From Desulfosporosinus sp. (lineage in GTDB: Bacteria > Bacillota > Desulfitobacteriia > Desulfitobacteriales > Desulfitobacteriaceae): a stretch of DNA of 49,093 bases. Location: NCBI GenBank assembly GCA_031292055.1, contig JARLHV010000047.1, positions 1 to 49,093 on the forward strand. The letters are read 5' to 3'. The notes beneath the pieces were generated by a model, which did no database searches, was not told where the DNA came from, and saw only the letters and a program-made list of their open reading frames with translations. This document shows, one piece after another, positions 1 through 8,541 of the stretch; the stretch's first letter is position 1; every line of letters begins with the position of its first letter. Both the position numbers and the translations under genes were made by a program.

Positions 1-717
1 GCTTTTACTTCGTTTTTGGCGCAGGATCTATCGGCTTACCCGATGATTCACGGACAGACTATAGGTCCGATCAGTTTTGGGCTTAAAATTACGGATGAAG
101 AGCTTAAACCAATCATATACAATGACTTTGTGCGCGAAATTCTTTATGACTTTCTTGTTCACAAAATGTCTTGGCAATATGATCAATTAAAACGAGTTCA
201 TCCTAATCCGTTTGTTTGGTTGGATGAACCAGGCTTAGAAATGATTTTTAAATCGTTTAGTGGCTACATCTCTGAATTGGCACAAGGTGAATACCGGAAT
301 TTCATTGCTAAGCTTCCGGGCCCTAAGGGAGTTCATTTATGCGGTAATCCTGATTGGGCATTTCTTCTGAACTCTGGCATAGATATTCTTTCGGTCGATG
401 CTTTCAGTTGGGGGCATATTCTTGTTCGTTATATCGATGAAGTCAAAGAATTTCTGCGCGCCGGAAAAATAATCGCCTGGGGAATAACACCCACCTTGAC
501 CAGCGAATTAAGCTCAGAAACTGCCAAAACACTTACCGATCGTCTGCTCGAATTATGGAAGTTTCTTAATCAACACGGACTCGATGACGCTCTAATATAT
601 GACCGTTCCTGGTTAGCTCCGTCTCGTTGTTGTCTTATTAATAGCGATGGGACGGCGAGTATTGATCGCTCCTATTCTTTATTACGAGAAATTTCCGAAA
701 ATCTTCGTACGCGTTAA
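1..717 (+). CDS. MetE/UROD-like methyltransferase-fold protein, 5' end outside window
   Basis: The reading frame is open from base 1 to the TAA at 717, so the start lies upstream; the TTG at 16 is probably internal. The visible 238 residues resemble the C-terminal two thirds of the cobalamin-independent methionine synthase / uroporphyrinogen decarboxylase-like (beta/alpha)8 family of about 350 aa. Family signatures seen are an early GPISFGLK, then FVWLDEPGLE, VHLCGNPDW (His and Cys likely zinc ligands), DILSVDAFSWG and IIAWGITPT, with a Cys pair (SRCC) near the end as possible third ligand. Such proteins move methyl groups from corrinoid or folate donors to thiols, or are of unknown function. 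The substrate cannot be read from sequence. It is followed by a clear terminator, so it ends its transcription unit. Confidence 0.7.
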   Translation, partial: AFTSFLAQDLSAYPMIHGQTIGPISFGLKITDEELKPIIYNDFVREILYDFLVHKMSWQYDQLKRVHPNPFVWLDEPGLEMIFKSFSGYISELAQGEYRNFIAKLPGPKGVHLCGNPDWAFLLNSGIDILSVDAFSWGHILVRYIDEVKEFLRAGKIIAWGITPTLTSELSSETAKTLTDRLLELWKFLNQHGLDDALIYDRSWLAPSRCCLINSDGTASIDRSYSLLREISENLRTR

Positions 718-746
718 GTTAAGGCTAAGAGATTATTAGAGACGAG

Positions 747-787
747 AAAAACAAGGCTGGAGCTAAAATCGATCTGGCCTTGTTTTT
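747..787 (+). terminator. Rho-independent terminator after the MetE-like gene
   Basis: An 11-bp perfect stem (747-757 with 777-787) with a 19-nt loop; the 3' arm itself ends in a run of five T. It lies 30 nt after the stop codon at 717. Confidence 0.8.
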
Positions 788-834
788 CTATGAGAAGCCG
801 CATAATGTTTGTTTACATCCAATAGACACAAATG

Positions 835-877
835 TGTGACCCTGCTCACAGCATGTTAGCCAAAATGGAGGTATAAT
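835..877 (+). promoter_or_regulatory. CRP/FNR-family operator and -10 box for HPP-UspA
   Basis: A perfect dyad TGTGA-N6-TCACA occupies 835-850 (centre 842.5). A consensus TATAAT lies at 872-877, putting the predicted start site near 884 and the dyad at about -41.5, the class II activator position. The same dyad with the same spacing precedes hcp at 2289. HcpR of sulfate reducers is known to use a TTGTGA-N6-TCACAA type site, so an HcpR-like or other CRP/FNR regulator is the likely ligand; the regulator gene is not in this window. Confidence 0.7.
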
Positions 878-912
878 TTGGTTGTGAAAATTAAAGCTTG
901 GAGTGATTTAAG

Positions 913-1512
913 ATGCAGAAATTAAACAAATCGGGAGAAATCGACGATCCGTTTGAATCGGAAAATGCAAAGACATCGATACAGATGGTTTTGTCGTCGC
1001 TGATTAGGTACATAACCAAAATGAAAGGCTTCAAAAGAACAACGCCCCTTGTGTCCCCACCACCCTTAGACGTGATCCTTACTTGGCTGGGCGCTTTTTT
1101 AGGGATAACAGCGATAGCCTTATTCGCCCATCAGTACGAGCTTCCGGTTGTGGCATCCTTTGGCGCCTCTGCGGTGCTAATTTACGGTGTTCCTGATGCT
1201 CCTCTCTCCCAACCCCGTAATGTTATTTTGGGGCATACTTTGTCGGCTGCAGCGGGCGTGGCAACCTTTATGATGTTTGGATTAACCTGGTGGTCACCAG
1301 GCTTAGGCACTGCTCTAGCTTTGGTTGTTATGCTTCTAACCAAGACGACACATCCACCCGGGGGAGCAACCGCTCTTTTTGCCGTTTTGACGAAAGCCCA
1401 TCCAAGCTATATTTTGACGCCAATTCTGGCAGGAGCGACGATTTTAGTCATCATCGGACTTCTTGTCAATAACCTGTCTCCCGACAGACAATACCCAAGG
1501 TATTGGTACTAA
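913..1512 (+). CDS. HPP family membrane protein
   Basis: A 199-aa protein with a hydrophilic N-terminus of about 50 residues and about five membrane segments (near 53-72, 76-94, 106-125, 130-145, 165-187). The family-naming motif THPPGGAT is present just after the fourth segment, and the conserved VASFGASAVL lies in the second. HPP proteins are integral membrane proteins of poorly known role; plant plastid members have been linked to nitrite transport, which would suit its place next to a UspA and hcp under a shared operator type. GGAG at 900-903 supports the ATG at 913. It is followed 46 nt later by a UspA gene with no terminator between, so the two are probably co-transcribed. Family call is firm; nitrite handling is inference. 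Confidence 0.85.
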   Translation: MQKLNKSGEIDDPFESENAKTSIQMVLSSLIRYITKMKGFKRTTPLVSPPPLDVILTWLGAFLGITAIALFAHQYELPVVASFGASAVLIYGVPDAPLSQPRNVILGHTLSAAAGVATFMMFGLTWWSPGLGTALALVVMLLTKTTHPPGGATALFAVLTKAHPSYILTPILAGATILVIIGLLVNNLSPDRQYPRYWY

Positions 1513-1558
1513 GCAATTCGATATTGGTGTTGGTATTCTAGATTAAGGAGTGAGACAA

Positions 1559-1984
1559 ATGTTTAAGACTATATTGGTCCCTACCGACGCTTCGGAATCA
1601 GCACAACGTGCCTTGATGATCGCCCTAGACTTGGCGAAGGAGTTTGGTTCTCGAATCGTACTCCTGCACGTGGTTTATACACCGGAGGCTATGGGCTATA
1701 CCCTCTCCAGTGGGATTGCCGTACCTCAGGAAGAAATCAGTATCTACGGAAGGGAGGCTTTGACAGCAGCTCTGGTCGGGATCGATACAGGGAATGTATC
1801 GATTGAGAAGAAACAAAAACCCGGGCATCCGGCGACGGCTATTCTGGAAGAGATTGAGAACGGATCGTTTGACCTTGTCGTTATGGGAAGCCGTGGGTAC
1901 GGACCGATTGCCGGATCGTTACTGGGGAGTGTTAGCCAACGTGTTTTGAGCAAATCAGAATGTCCGGTCATGATCGTCAAATAG
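1559..1984 (+). CDS. UspA universal stress protein
   Basis: A 141-aa single-domain Usp. It shows the N-terminal ILVPTDASESAQRAL strand-helix, the LLHVV strand, and the ATP-binding signature VMGSRGYG-x-(IAGSLLGS)-VSQRVL near the C-terminus, i.e. the G-x2-G-x9-GS pattern of nucleotide-binding Usps. A GTG at 1550 is in frame, but AAGGAG at 1545-1550 gives ideal spacing to the ATG at 1559, which is chosen here. It is the second gene of the unit controlled by the dyad at 835. Usps are cytoplasmic stress proteins that bind ATP/AMP; partners are unknown. A related copy lies on the opposite strand at 10600. Confidence 0.9.
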   Translation: MFKTILVPTDASESAQRALMIALDLAKEFGSRIVLLHVVYTPEAMGYTLSSGIAVPQEEISIYGREALTAALVGIDTGNVSIEKKQKPGHPATAILEEIENGSFDLVVMGSRGYGPIAGSLLGSVSQRVLSKSECPVMIVK

Positions 1985-2288
1985 TGGAAAAGATCTATTT
2001 TCTATTACACAGAATTAGTGAAGAGAGGAGGTCGCACCTATATGCAGTAGACAACACACCGTATGGTCGTTATTTTGAGGATTGGCACAGTCCTATATAA
2101 TCTCTCTTTTTTGGGTGGATTAAGTATACTACCGGAATCGGCCGTTATGTTTGAAGAGAGACAACGAGAAGAAACTATGGTCGCTAGCTCAACTTGATAC
2201 TACTAATAAGGATATTGTGAACAAATTACTCGCCTTCGTAGAGATGTTAAGCACAACTGAGGGTCCAAACTATTAAATGAAAGGATAG
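1985..2288. other. Intergenic region upstream of hcp, possible gene relic
   Basis: About 300 nt without a gene. A good ribosome site (AGGAGG near 2025) is followed by ATG at 2041 and an immediate stop (MQ*), and 2162-2275 reads open in one frame ending LLAFVEMLSTTEGPNY before TAA. No start codon fits that frame, so it looks like the tail of a lost gene, not recognised. Nothing else supported. Confidence 0.35.
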
Positions 2289-2331
2289 TGTGATACTAAT
2301 CACAGTGCTACACTCAGATTTAATGTAAACT
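2289..2331 (+). promoter_or_regulatory. hcp: CRP/FNR-family operator upstream of hcp
   Basis: A perfect TGTGA-N6-TCACA dyad at 2289-2304 (centre 2296.5), identical in its ten fixed bases to the one at 835. At the same offset as in the HPP promoter (29.5 nt from the centre) is TAAACT, 2326-2331, a 4/6 match to a -10 box. This supports co-regulation, most likely by an HcpR-type regulator. Confidence 0.7.
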
Positions 2332-2378
2332 AAACTCAATCAACATGAGCGATAATAAAAATTTAGGGGGAAACAATA

Positions 2379-4022
2379 ATGAGTATGTTTTGTTATCAAT
2401 GTCAAGAAACAGCCAAAGGAACCGGTTGCACGATTAAAGGGGTATGTGGGAAAACCGAAAATGTTGCCCATTTGCAAGATCTTTTGATCTACACTTTAAA
2501 AGGAATCTCCATTTATGCGGTTCAAGCACGTGAACTTAGTCTTGTTCGTCCGGCGATTGACAAATTCATCATGGAAAGCCTCTTTAGCACGATTACTAAT
2601 GCCAATTTTGATAAAAACCGTTTTGTCGAACGAATCCAAGCAGGTCTCAGCTTACGTGAAGACCTCAAACAAGACATCCTCAAAGCGGGCGGCACGATTC
2701 CTGCGAACCTACACGATGCTGCAACTTGGACCGCCTCAGTAGCTGATTTCGAAACAAAAGCTGCACTCGTTGGAGTCTTAGCCACTGAAAATGAAGACGT
2801 TCGCTCTCTTAGAGAAGTGATTACTTACGGCTTAAAAGGGATCGCCGCCTATGCTGAGCATGCGTACACTCTCGAATATCAAGAAGCAGGTATTTTCGCC
2901 TTCATCGAAAAAGCCTTGGCTGCCACACTTGATGACACGCTCGCCGCCGCTGACCTCGTTGCCATGGTCTTAGAAGCCGGAAAATTTGGTGTTGACGTGA
3001 TGGCCCTTCTGGATAAGGCTAACACCACAACCTACGGTAACCCCGAGCTTACTAAAGTAAACCTCGGAGTCAGAAACAACCCAGCCATTCTCATCAGTGG
3101 TCACGATCTGAAAGACCTCGAAGAATTACTCATCCAAACGGAAGGGTCCGGCGTAGATGTCTATACACATGGTGAGATGCTCCCAGCCCACTATTATCCT
3201 GCTTTTAAGAAATATGAAAATTTCGTAGGTAACTACGGCAATGCTTGGCATAAACAAATCCAAGAATTCGATTCCTTCAATGGTCCCATCTTTTTAACCA
3301 CGAACTGCCTTGTTCCTCCGAAAGATTCCTACAAGGATCGCGTCTACACCACCGGCGTGGTCGGCTTTGAAGGGTTAAAGCACATTGCTGACCGCGTAGA
3401 CGGCAAAGCGAAGGATTTCTCCGCTCTCATCGCCCACGCCAAGAGATGTCCTGCACCGACAGAAATCGAGAAGGGTGAGATTGTCGGAGGATTTGCCCAT
3501 AATCAAGTCATGGCCCTAGCGGATAAAGTCGTTGATGCTGTGAAAACCGGAGCAATTAAGCGCTTCTTCGTCATGGCTGGCTGTGACGGCCGCATGAAGA
3601 GCCGTGAATATTATGCCGACTTCGCGAAAGCACTACCTAAAGACACCGTAATCTTGACGGCAGGGTGTGCAAAATATCAGTATAATAAACTTAACCTAGG
3701 GGACATCGGCGGAATTCCGAGAGTCCTGGATGCCGGACAATGCAATGATTCTTATTCCTTGGCCATAATCGCCTTAAAACTGAAAGAAGTTTTCGGCCTC
3801 GAAGACATCAATCAACTTCCAATCTCCTACAACATCGCTTGGTACGAGCAAAAAGCGGTGATCGTTTTACTGGCCCTACTCTACTTGGGAGTGAAAAATA
3901 TTCACTTAGGCCCCACGCTTCCAGGGTTCTTGTCCTCTAATGTTGTCAAGGTATTAGTTGATAACTTCGGTATTGCTGGTATCACCAACGTTGAAGATGA
4001 TCTTAAAATGTTTATGGCTTAA
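2379..4022 (+). CDS. hcp: Hybrid cluster protein (hydroxylamine reductase)
   Basis: A 547-aa cytoplasmic iron-sulfur protein of the usual Hcp length. The N-terminal cluster motif is C5-x2-C8-x8-C17-x5-C23. The hybrid-cluster ligands are recognisable: [10 protein letters not shown] (His), the Glu in the QTEGSG region, the Cys of [25 protein letters not shown] and GQCNDSYS. Hcp reduces hydroxylamine to ammonia in vitro and acts as an NO reductase or S-nitrosylase in vivo. A ribosome site (GGGGG, 2367-2371) precedes the ATG. The hemerythrin-like gene follows after 47 nt, and a shared terminator after that, so the two form one transcript under the dyad at 2289. Confidence 0.97.
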   Translation: MSMFCYQCQETAKGTGCTIKGVCGKTENVAHLQDLLIYTLKGISIYAVQARELSLVRPAIDKFIMESLFSTITNANFDKNRFVERIQAGLSLREDLKQDILKAGGTIPANLHDAATWTASVADFETKAALVGVLATENEDVRSLREVITYGLKGIAAYAEHAYTLEYQEAGIFAFIEKALAATLDDTLAAADLVAMVLEAGKFGVDVMALLDKANTTTYGNPELTKVNLGVRNNPAILISGHDLKDLEELLIQTEGSGVDVYTHGEMLPAHYYPAFKKYENFVGNYGNAWHKQIQEFDSFNGPIFLTTNCLVPPKDSYKDRVYTTGVVGFEGLKHIADRVDGKAKDFSALIAHAKRCPAPTEIEKGEIVGGFAHNQVMALADKVVDAVKTGAIKRFFVMAGCDGRMKSREYYADFAKALPKDTVILTAGCAKYQYNKLNLGDIGGIPRVLDAGQCNDSYSLAIIALKLKEVFGLEDINQLPISYNIAWYEQKAVIVLLALLYLGVKNIHLGPTLPGFLSSNVVKVLVDNFGIAGITNVEDDLKMFMA

Positions 4023-4069
4023 TTATCATCACCCTATTTACTAAGCAATGAAAAGGAAGGTGAATCAGA

Positions 4070-4624
4070 ATGACAGCGATTGAAGAACTAAAAGCTGAGC
4101 ACCAAGCTGTCCTTTTGACGATTAACATTTTGGACCAAATCACGAGCAAACTGAAAGTAGGCCAAGCTATAGATTTAGGTCACTTAGACCAAATCCTTGA
4201 ATTCCTTCAGGTTTTCGTCGACAAATGCCACCATAGTAAGGAGGAAAAAATTCTTTTCCCAGCCATGGAAGAGGCTGGTATTCCTCGGCAGGGTGGTCCA
4301 ATCGGGGTAATGTACTATGAACACGAACAAGGACGCAGTTTTGTTCAAGGCTTAAGACGTGGAGTTGAAGGCTATCGAGACGGTAAGGAAAATGCAATTG
4401 CCGAGATCACTGAGAATGCCCAAAACTATGGTCGGCTATTAATTGCTCACATTGACAAAAAGAATGACGTTCTCTACGTGATGGCAGAGCGCGTATTATC
4501 TGCTGACAAAATGGCTGAAATAGCTAAAGGATTCACTAAGATTGAGGAATTTGAAATCGGTCCGAATAAACATGAAGAATTCCACGCCACACTACATGCT
4601 TTGAAGGATATTTATCTTGCTTAA
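4070..4624 (+). CDS. Hemerythrin (HHE) domain protein
   Basis: A 184-aa all-helical protein with the HHE pattern of a non-heme di-iron site: EHQAV near residue 11, CHHSKEEKILFPAM around 55-68, YYEHEQGR near 85, and LLIAHIDKKNDVLY near 125. Bacterial hemerythrin-like proteins bind O2 or NO, or help repair iron-sulfur clusters under nitrosative stress; linkage to hcp in one transcript favours the NO/repair role. AAGGAAGG lies upstream of the ATG. Residues 150-184 extend past the four-helix core (KHEEFHATLHAL). Confidence 0.93.
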   Translation: MTAIEELKAEHQAVLLTINILDQITSKLKVGQAIDLGHLDQILEFLQVFVDKCHHSKEEKILFPAMEEAGIPRQGGPIGVMYYEHEQGRSFVQGLRRGVEGYRDGKENAIAEITENAQNYGRLLIAHIDKKNDVLYVMAERVLSADKMAEIAKGFTKIEEFEIGPNKHEEFHATLHALKDIYLA

Positions 4625-4640
4625 TCAAAAATATTTTAAA

Positions 4641-4681
4641 ATAACTCCTCAACTTTCGCTCTGTGAAAGTTGAGGAGTTAT
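4641..4681 (+). terminator. Terminator after hcp-hemerythrin
   Basis: A 17-bp perfect stem (4641-4657 with 4665-4681) with a 7-nt loop, 16 nt after the stop. The arms are AT-rich outside and carry AACTCCTC inside. No long T tract follows; the symmetric form could also stop transcription from the other side. Confidence 0.8.
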
Positions 4682-4873
4682 CATATAACAACAAAATCAA
4701 AACATTGAGTTGATAACCCTAGTAGGTTAATCGTTCATATATATCAGGTTGTTCTATTTCGAATTGTTCAACTGGCTTAGGGACTGACTTTGCTTTTGTA
4801 CTCTTGGTTGATGTTTGCGACACTTAGTCATAGCCCTTTGGAATAACAGAGGATAGTGTAAAATATCACCTTG

Positions 4874-5443
4874 CTACTGTAGGTTAACCTCCATCTTATT
4901 AACAAGTTTATCATCCTTAAAAGCCAAGAATACTTCTGCACCAGATGGAGATTTTACGTGAATTAAATAGGTTACGGTATAACTTTTACTTCCTTTAATT
5001 CCGTTTTCTGTCGTTATCTCGCCAGTACTTCCTAAAAGGCCTTTTATTTTTTCGTAAGTATCACCGTATTTTAACTGATTGTACTTGGCTTTGCTTATGG
5101 CTATTGAATTTTTCTTCTCATTTGCAGTTGCTGGAGGTGTTTTGGTGACTTGAGAAGCAGTTTGGCTTGTGGTCGAGGGTTCACTATTTGTATCTGCCGG
5201 AGTAGCAGTAACAGATGGAATTGTTTTATCTGTTGGAATAGGAGTATTGGTTAGACCTGAAGTATCTGTCGAAGTGGAAGTATCCGTTGGAGTAGGTATA
5301 GCTGAGGTAGAGGTAGATTGATTAGAAAGCTCTTTTGTCAAACTACTACAGCCAATAAGTAGTATGCTAAAACCAAGCAATAGGGTAATTAAAACTAGCC
5401 AGTGTTTTCGAGTTGTAAAATTAGCATGTAAAATATTAATCAC
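4874..5443 (-). CDS. Lipoprotein with Ser/Thr linker and DUF3862-like C-terminus
   Basis: A 189-aa predicted lipoprotein: basic N-terminus (TTRKHW), hydrophobic stretch, and lipobox LLIGCSS with Cys near residue 32. Residues 35-110 are a low-complexity Ser/Thr/Pro/Asp linker. The C-terminal 75 residues (KYNQLKYGDTYEKIKGLLGSTGE, then a YLIHV...VFLAFKDDKLVNK strand pair) resemble the small alpha/beta SmpA/BLIP-like DUF3862 domain of Gram-positive lipoproteins. The GTG start is not ideal, since AGGGAG sits only one base before it; a start a few codons in is possible. A TATAAT on this strand at 5466-5471 may be the -10. The leader and lipobox closely match those of the deacetylase lipoprotein at 23012. 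Confidence 0.7.
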   Translation of the reverse strand: MINILHANFTTRKHWLVLITLLLGFSILLIGCSSLTKELSNQSTSTSAIPTPTDTSTSTDTSGLTNTPIPTDKTIPSVTATPADTNSEPSTTSQTASQVTKTPPATANEKKNSIAISKAKYNQLKYGDTYEKIKGLLGSTGEITTENGIKGSKSYTVTYLIHVKSPSGAEVFLAFKDDKLVNKMEVNLQ

Positions 5444-5742
5444 TCTCCCTATTTTTAATTACCATATTATACCATATAATAAAAGCTGAGTAATAGCTCT
5501 TCTACATTATCCCTTATATTAATTCTTATTGTTTTCGAATTATGTCCATAAACAAAAGAACCCCTAATTTAAGTTGGAAAATGACACTATAAATCATATT
5601 TGTCCGACCGTCCCAAAACTACTAATTTGTCACTTCGTTGTCCTTTTAATAAAACTACTCCAAAGAATCATCGGGTTATTTCACTATCTTATCCCCAGGA
5701 GATGATTTATAATAATAAATGATTTGAAAAGGAGGCGCATTT

Positions 5743-6477
5743 ATGGATCACCGAGATTTAGTCCTGAATGAAGACAGTGAGTTTAATTTTCATTGCCATG
5801 ACGGACTGGATTGCTTTAAAAAATGCTGCCGGGATATCAATATTTTTATCACTCCTTATGATGTCCTGCGGATGAAAAATTTCTTGGGCATTTCTTCAGG
5901 AGAATTTCTGGAGAAATATACCCTTATGGTACCTGTGCATCACTCCGGTCTTTCCATTGTGCAAATCAAGATGTCTGAGGAGGATAACCTGAAATGTCCC
6001 TTCATCACACCAAAGGGATGCCGGGTTTACCAGGAGCGGCCTTGGTCCTGCCGGATTGCGCCGGTGGACATGCTGGGCGAGGGAAAATATTCTTTTGCTT
6101 TTGAAAGTTCTCGCTGTCACGGGTTAAATGAGACAAAGTCACAAACCATAAAAGAATGGGTTCGCGACCAGGGGTTAGAGATCTATGAAGAAATGGAACG
6201 GGGGTTTAGCGAGATACCTGAACAGTTAAAACTTACCGTCAACCAGAAAACTGATAAAAATATTATTAAACTTTTTTTTATGGCCTGCTATGATCTGGAC
6301 AAATTTAGAAACTTTTTAATTAATAACTCTTCCCTGTATGAAAAGATGAATTTAAATGAGGAGATACTAGACCGAATCAGGCACGATGACGTTCAGTTAA
6401 TGAAATTTGGTTTTAAGCTGCTAGCTTCGGGACCCGACCGGTTAAAAGACCTGTTAACTGGTGGGTTGAATGGATAG
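5743..6477 (+). CDS. YkgJ-family cysteine cluster protein
   Basis: A 244-aa protein with the Cys-rich pattern of the YkgJ/FliB family: CHDGLDCFKKCC near residues 21-30, CPFITPKGCRVYQERPWSCRIAP around 90-110, and SSRCHGLNE near 125. These cysteines probably bind an iron-sulfur cluster or zinc. Members include flagellin lysine N-methylase, but most are uncharacterised, and no flagellar gene is near, so a methylase role is not claimed. AAGGAGG precedes the ATG, and TATAAT-like sequence lies about 25 nt upstream. It is a monocistronic gene followed by a terminator. Confidence 0.85.
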   Translation: MDHRDLVLNEDSEFNFHCHDGLDCFKKCCRDINIFITPYDVLRMKNFLGISSGEFLEKYTLMVPVHHSGLSIVQIKMSEEDNLKCPFITPKGCRVYQERPWSCRIAPVDMLGEGKYSFAFESSRCHGLNETKSQTIKEWVRDQGLEIYEEMERGFSEIPEQLKLTVNQKTDKNIIKLFFMACYDLDKFRNFLINNSSLYEKMNLNEEILDRIRHDDVQLMKFGFKLLASGPDRLKDLLTGGLNG

Positions 6478-6491
6478 GACTCATAATTAAA

Positions 6492-6535
6492 TAATCAGCT
6501 CTCCTCGCTCAGACGGGGAGGGCTGATTACTTTTC
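6492..6535 (+). terminator. Terminator after YkgJ gene
   Basis: A 15-bp stem (6492-6506 with 6515-6529), two of the pairs being G-U, with an 8-nt loop, followed by CTTTTCC. It lies 14 nt after the stop. Confidence 0.75.
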
Positions 6536-6635
6536 CTCATTGGTATAAATACAGTGGTTGTATCAGCTGTGATAGCTGCTATTTTCCGAATGACCCACAT
6601 ACAAGCTTTTGGCCGATCGGTAGTGTCGGGTAGAC

Positions 6636-6692
6636 TTGACAAGATCAAAAAGCACTTGCATAATACAACTAGATATCCTATATAATACAACT
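6636..6692 (+). promoter_or_regulatory. Promoter and direct-repeat operator for the ABC exporter
   Basis: TTGACA (6636-6641), a 17-nt spacer and CATAAT (6659-6664) form a near-consensus sigma-A promoter. An 11-bp perfect direct repeat ATAATACAACT starts at 6660 and again at 6682, a period of 22 bp (two helical turns), covering the -10 and the start-site region. This is the expected look of a repressor site. The rest of 6536-6813 shows no supported gene. Confidence 0.55.
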
Positions 6693-6813
6693 TGTTTGGA
6701 ACTTGTCTTGGATCGGGAAATTGAAAATGGGCATCTGATCTGTAACTGAATAACGGCGAGGCTATAGTCTTATAAATAGAATTTCTAAATAACTTTCATC
6801 AAGGGGACACTGA

Positions 6814-8541
6814 ATGGGTAACAACATATTAATTAAATTTATAAAAGACCATAAGTTTTCATATATCATAGGCATCATTTTTATGCTGCTTGCGTCGTAT
6901 ATCCAAACACTTTTCCCAAAGGTGCTTGGATATACCATTGATATTTTACAAACGAACGGTTTTAATCCGAAGTCGGTATATATCAATTTAGTTTATATCG
7001 TTCTTATTGCAATTGGTACATTTGTATGTACCTACGCTTGGCGGAATTTAGTCATTGGTAATTCGCGAAGGTTGGAATGTCATTTTAGAGAAAAGCTTTT
7101 TGATCATTTTCAAAAACTCTCTCCCGAGTTTTACAACCGGAGGAAAACAGGCGATTTGATAGCCTATGCCATCAATGATATTAATGCGGTACGAATGACC
7201 TTCGGTCCGGCGACGTCAATGGCGATTAACGGCATGGTGGTTTGCGTTATCTCGATTTATTCGATGGCTAACACGATAAATTGGAAGCTTACCCTTTTGT
7301 CGCTGCTTCCAGTCCCTTTTATTATTTGCATCATGTTTTACATTGGAAATATTGTTAAAAAGCATTTTAGAAAAGTGCAGGAGACCTTTGCCGCTATTTC
7401 TGATCGAGTACAGGAAAATATAACGGGTATTAGAGTGATCAAGGCCTATGTGCAAGAAGACGGTGAAGTTAAAAAATTTCAAAAACTGAACGATCAGATG
7501 CTGGAAGCAAATTTAAACATGGTAAGAGTATCGGCTTATTTGGCTCCTTTAATTGAACTCTGTTTCACAATTAGCTTTGTTCTCAATCTCATTTGGGGAG
7601 GCAATATGGTTCTGAATGGGAGTATTTCCTTGGGTGGCTTTATTGCTTTCAATGGATATTTGGCAATGATATTGGCGCCAGTTCTTTCTATAGGACAGGT
7701 TATTACGATTTTCCAAAGAGGTATGGCCTCTTTGGACAGATTAAACGAAATATTTAATGTAAAGCCTCATGTAAAGGATGGAGAATCCAGGGCGGAGTTT
7801 CCTGCTCAAAGCACCATAATAATTACAGAGCTATCTTTTTCTTATCCTGGTTCCGATAGTGAGGCCCTGAGCAATATAAACTTAGTTATTCCAACCGGTA
7901 AAACATTAGGGATCATTGGGAAAACAGGTTCGGGTAAAACTACTTTGGTCAATTTGCTGTTAAAAATGTACAATGTTGAACCCAACAAAATAGCTTTCAA
8001 CGAAATAGACATTAATGATTTTAAGCTGGATGCGCTCCGAAATGGGTTCGGATTTGTCCCTCAGGATAATTTTTTATTTAATGCGTCGATCGCTGAAAAT
8101 ATAAAGTTTTTTAAAAACATATATTCCGAAGAAGAAGTGGTAAATGCCGCTAGGAACAGTTGTGTATATCAAAACATTATGGACTTGCCTGATGAGTTCG
8201 AGACAATTCTTGGCGAAAGAGGAGTTAACATCTCAGGAGGCCAGAAACAGAGAATTTCAATTGCCAGGGCTTTGATTAAGAACCCTGAAATACTCGTGTT
8301 TGATGATGCTCTTTCTGCAGTGGATACCGTCACTGAAGCTGAAATTCTCAAGAATCTGCGCAAGGTGAGAAAAAATAAAACTTCAATCATTGTTGCGCAC
8401 AGAATCTCCGCTGTAATGGAAGCTGATGAAATTATAGTCCTTGAGAAAGGCAAGATTTCTGAAAGGGGGACTCATTTAGAGTTGCTTGAGAAAGAAGGAC
8501 TATATCATGAAATCTACAAATTTCAATTCGGCGCATCTTGA
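6814..8541 (+). CDS. ABC exporter half-transporter with degenerate catalytic site
   Basis: A 575-aa fusion of six membrane helices (residues about 15-310) and an ATPase domain (about 335-575). Walker A is GKTGSGKTT near 368, the Q-loop FVPQDNFLF, the signature NISGGQKQR near 470, and the H-loop IVAHRIS. Walker B reads ILVFDDALS: the catalytic Glu is replaced by Asp. That is the mark of the degenerate-site subunit in heterodimeric exporters such as BmrC/BmrD or TM287/TM288. The partner follows with a 35-nt overlap. GGGG at 6802-6805 precedes the ATG. The substrate (drug, lipid or peptide) is not deducible. The gene is AT-rich compared with dnaE or hcp. Confidence 0.93.
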   Translation: MGNNILIKFIKDHKFSYIIGIIFMLLASYIQTLFPKVLGYTIDILQTNGFNPKSVYINLVYIVLIAIGTFVCTYAWRNLVIGNSRRLECHFREKLFDHFQKLSPEFYNRRKTGDLIAYAINDINAVRMTFGPATSMAINGMVVCVISIYSMANTINWKLTLLSLLPVPFIICIMFYIGNIVKKHFRKVQETFAAISDRVQENITGIRVIKAYVQEDGEVKKFQKLNDQMLEANLNMVRVSAYLAPLIELCFTISFVLNLIWGGNMVLNGSISLGGFIAFNGYLAMILAPVLSIGQVITIFQRGMASLDRLNEIFNVKPHVKDGESRAEFPAQSTIIITELSFSYPGSDSEALSNINLVIPTGKTLGIIGKTGSGKTTLVNLLLKMYNVEPNKIAFNEIDINDFKLDALRNGFGFVPQDNFLFNASIAENIKFFKNIYSEEEVVNAARNSCVYQNIMDLPDEFETILGERGVNISGGQKQRISIARALIKNPEILVFDDALSAVDTVTEAEILKNLRKVRKNKTSIIVAHRISAVMEADEIIVLEKGKISERGTHLELLEKEGLYHEIYKFQFGAS

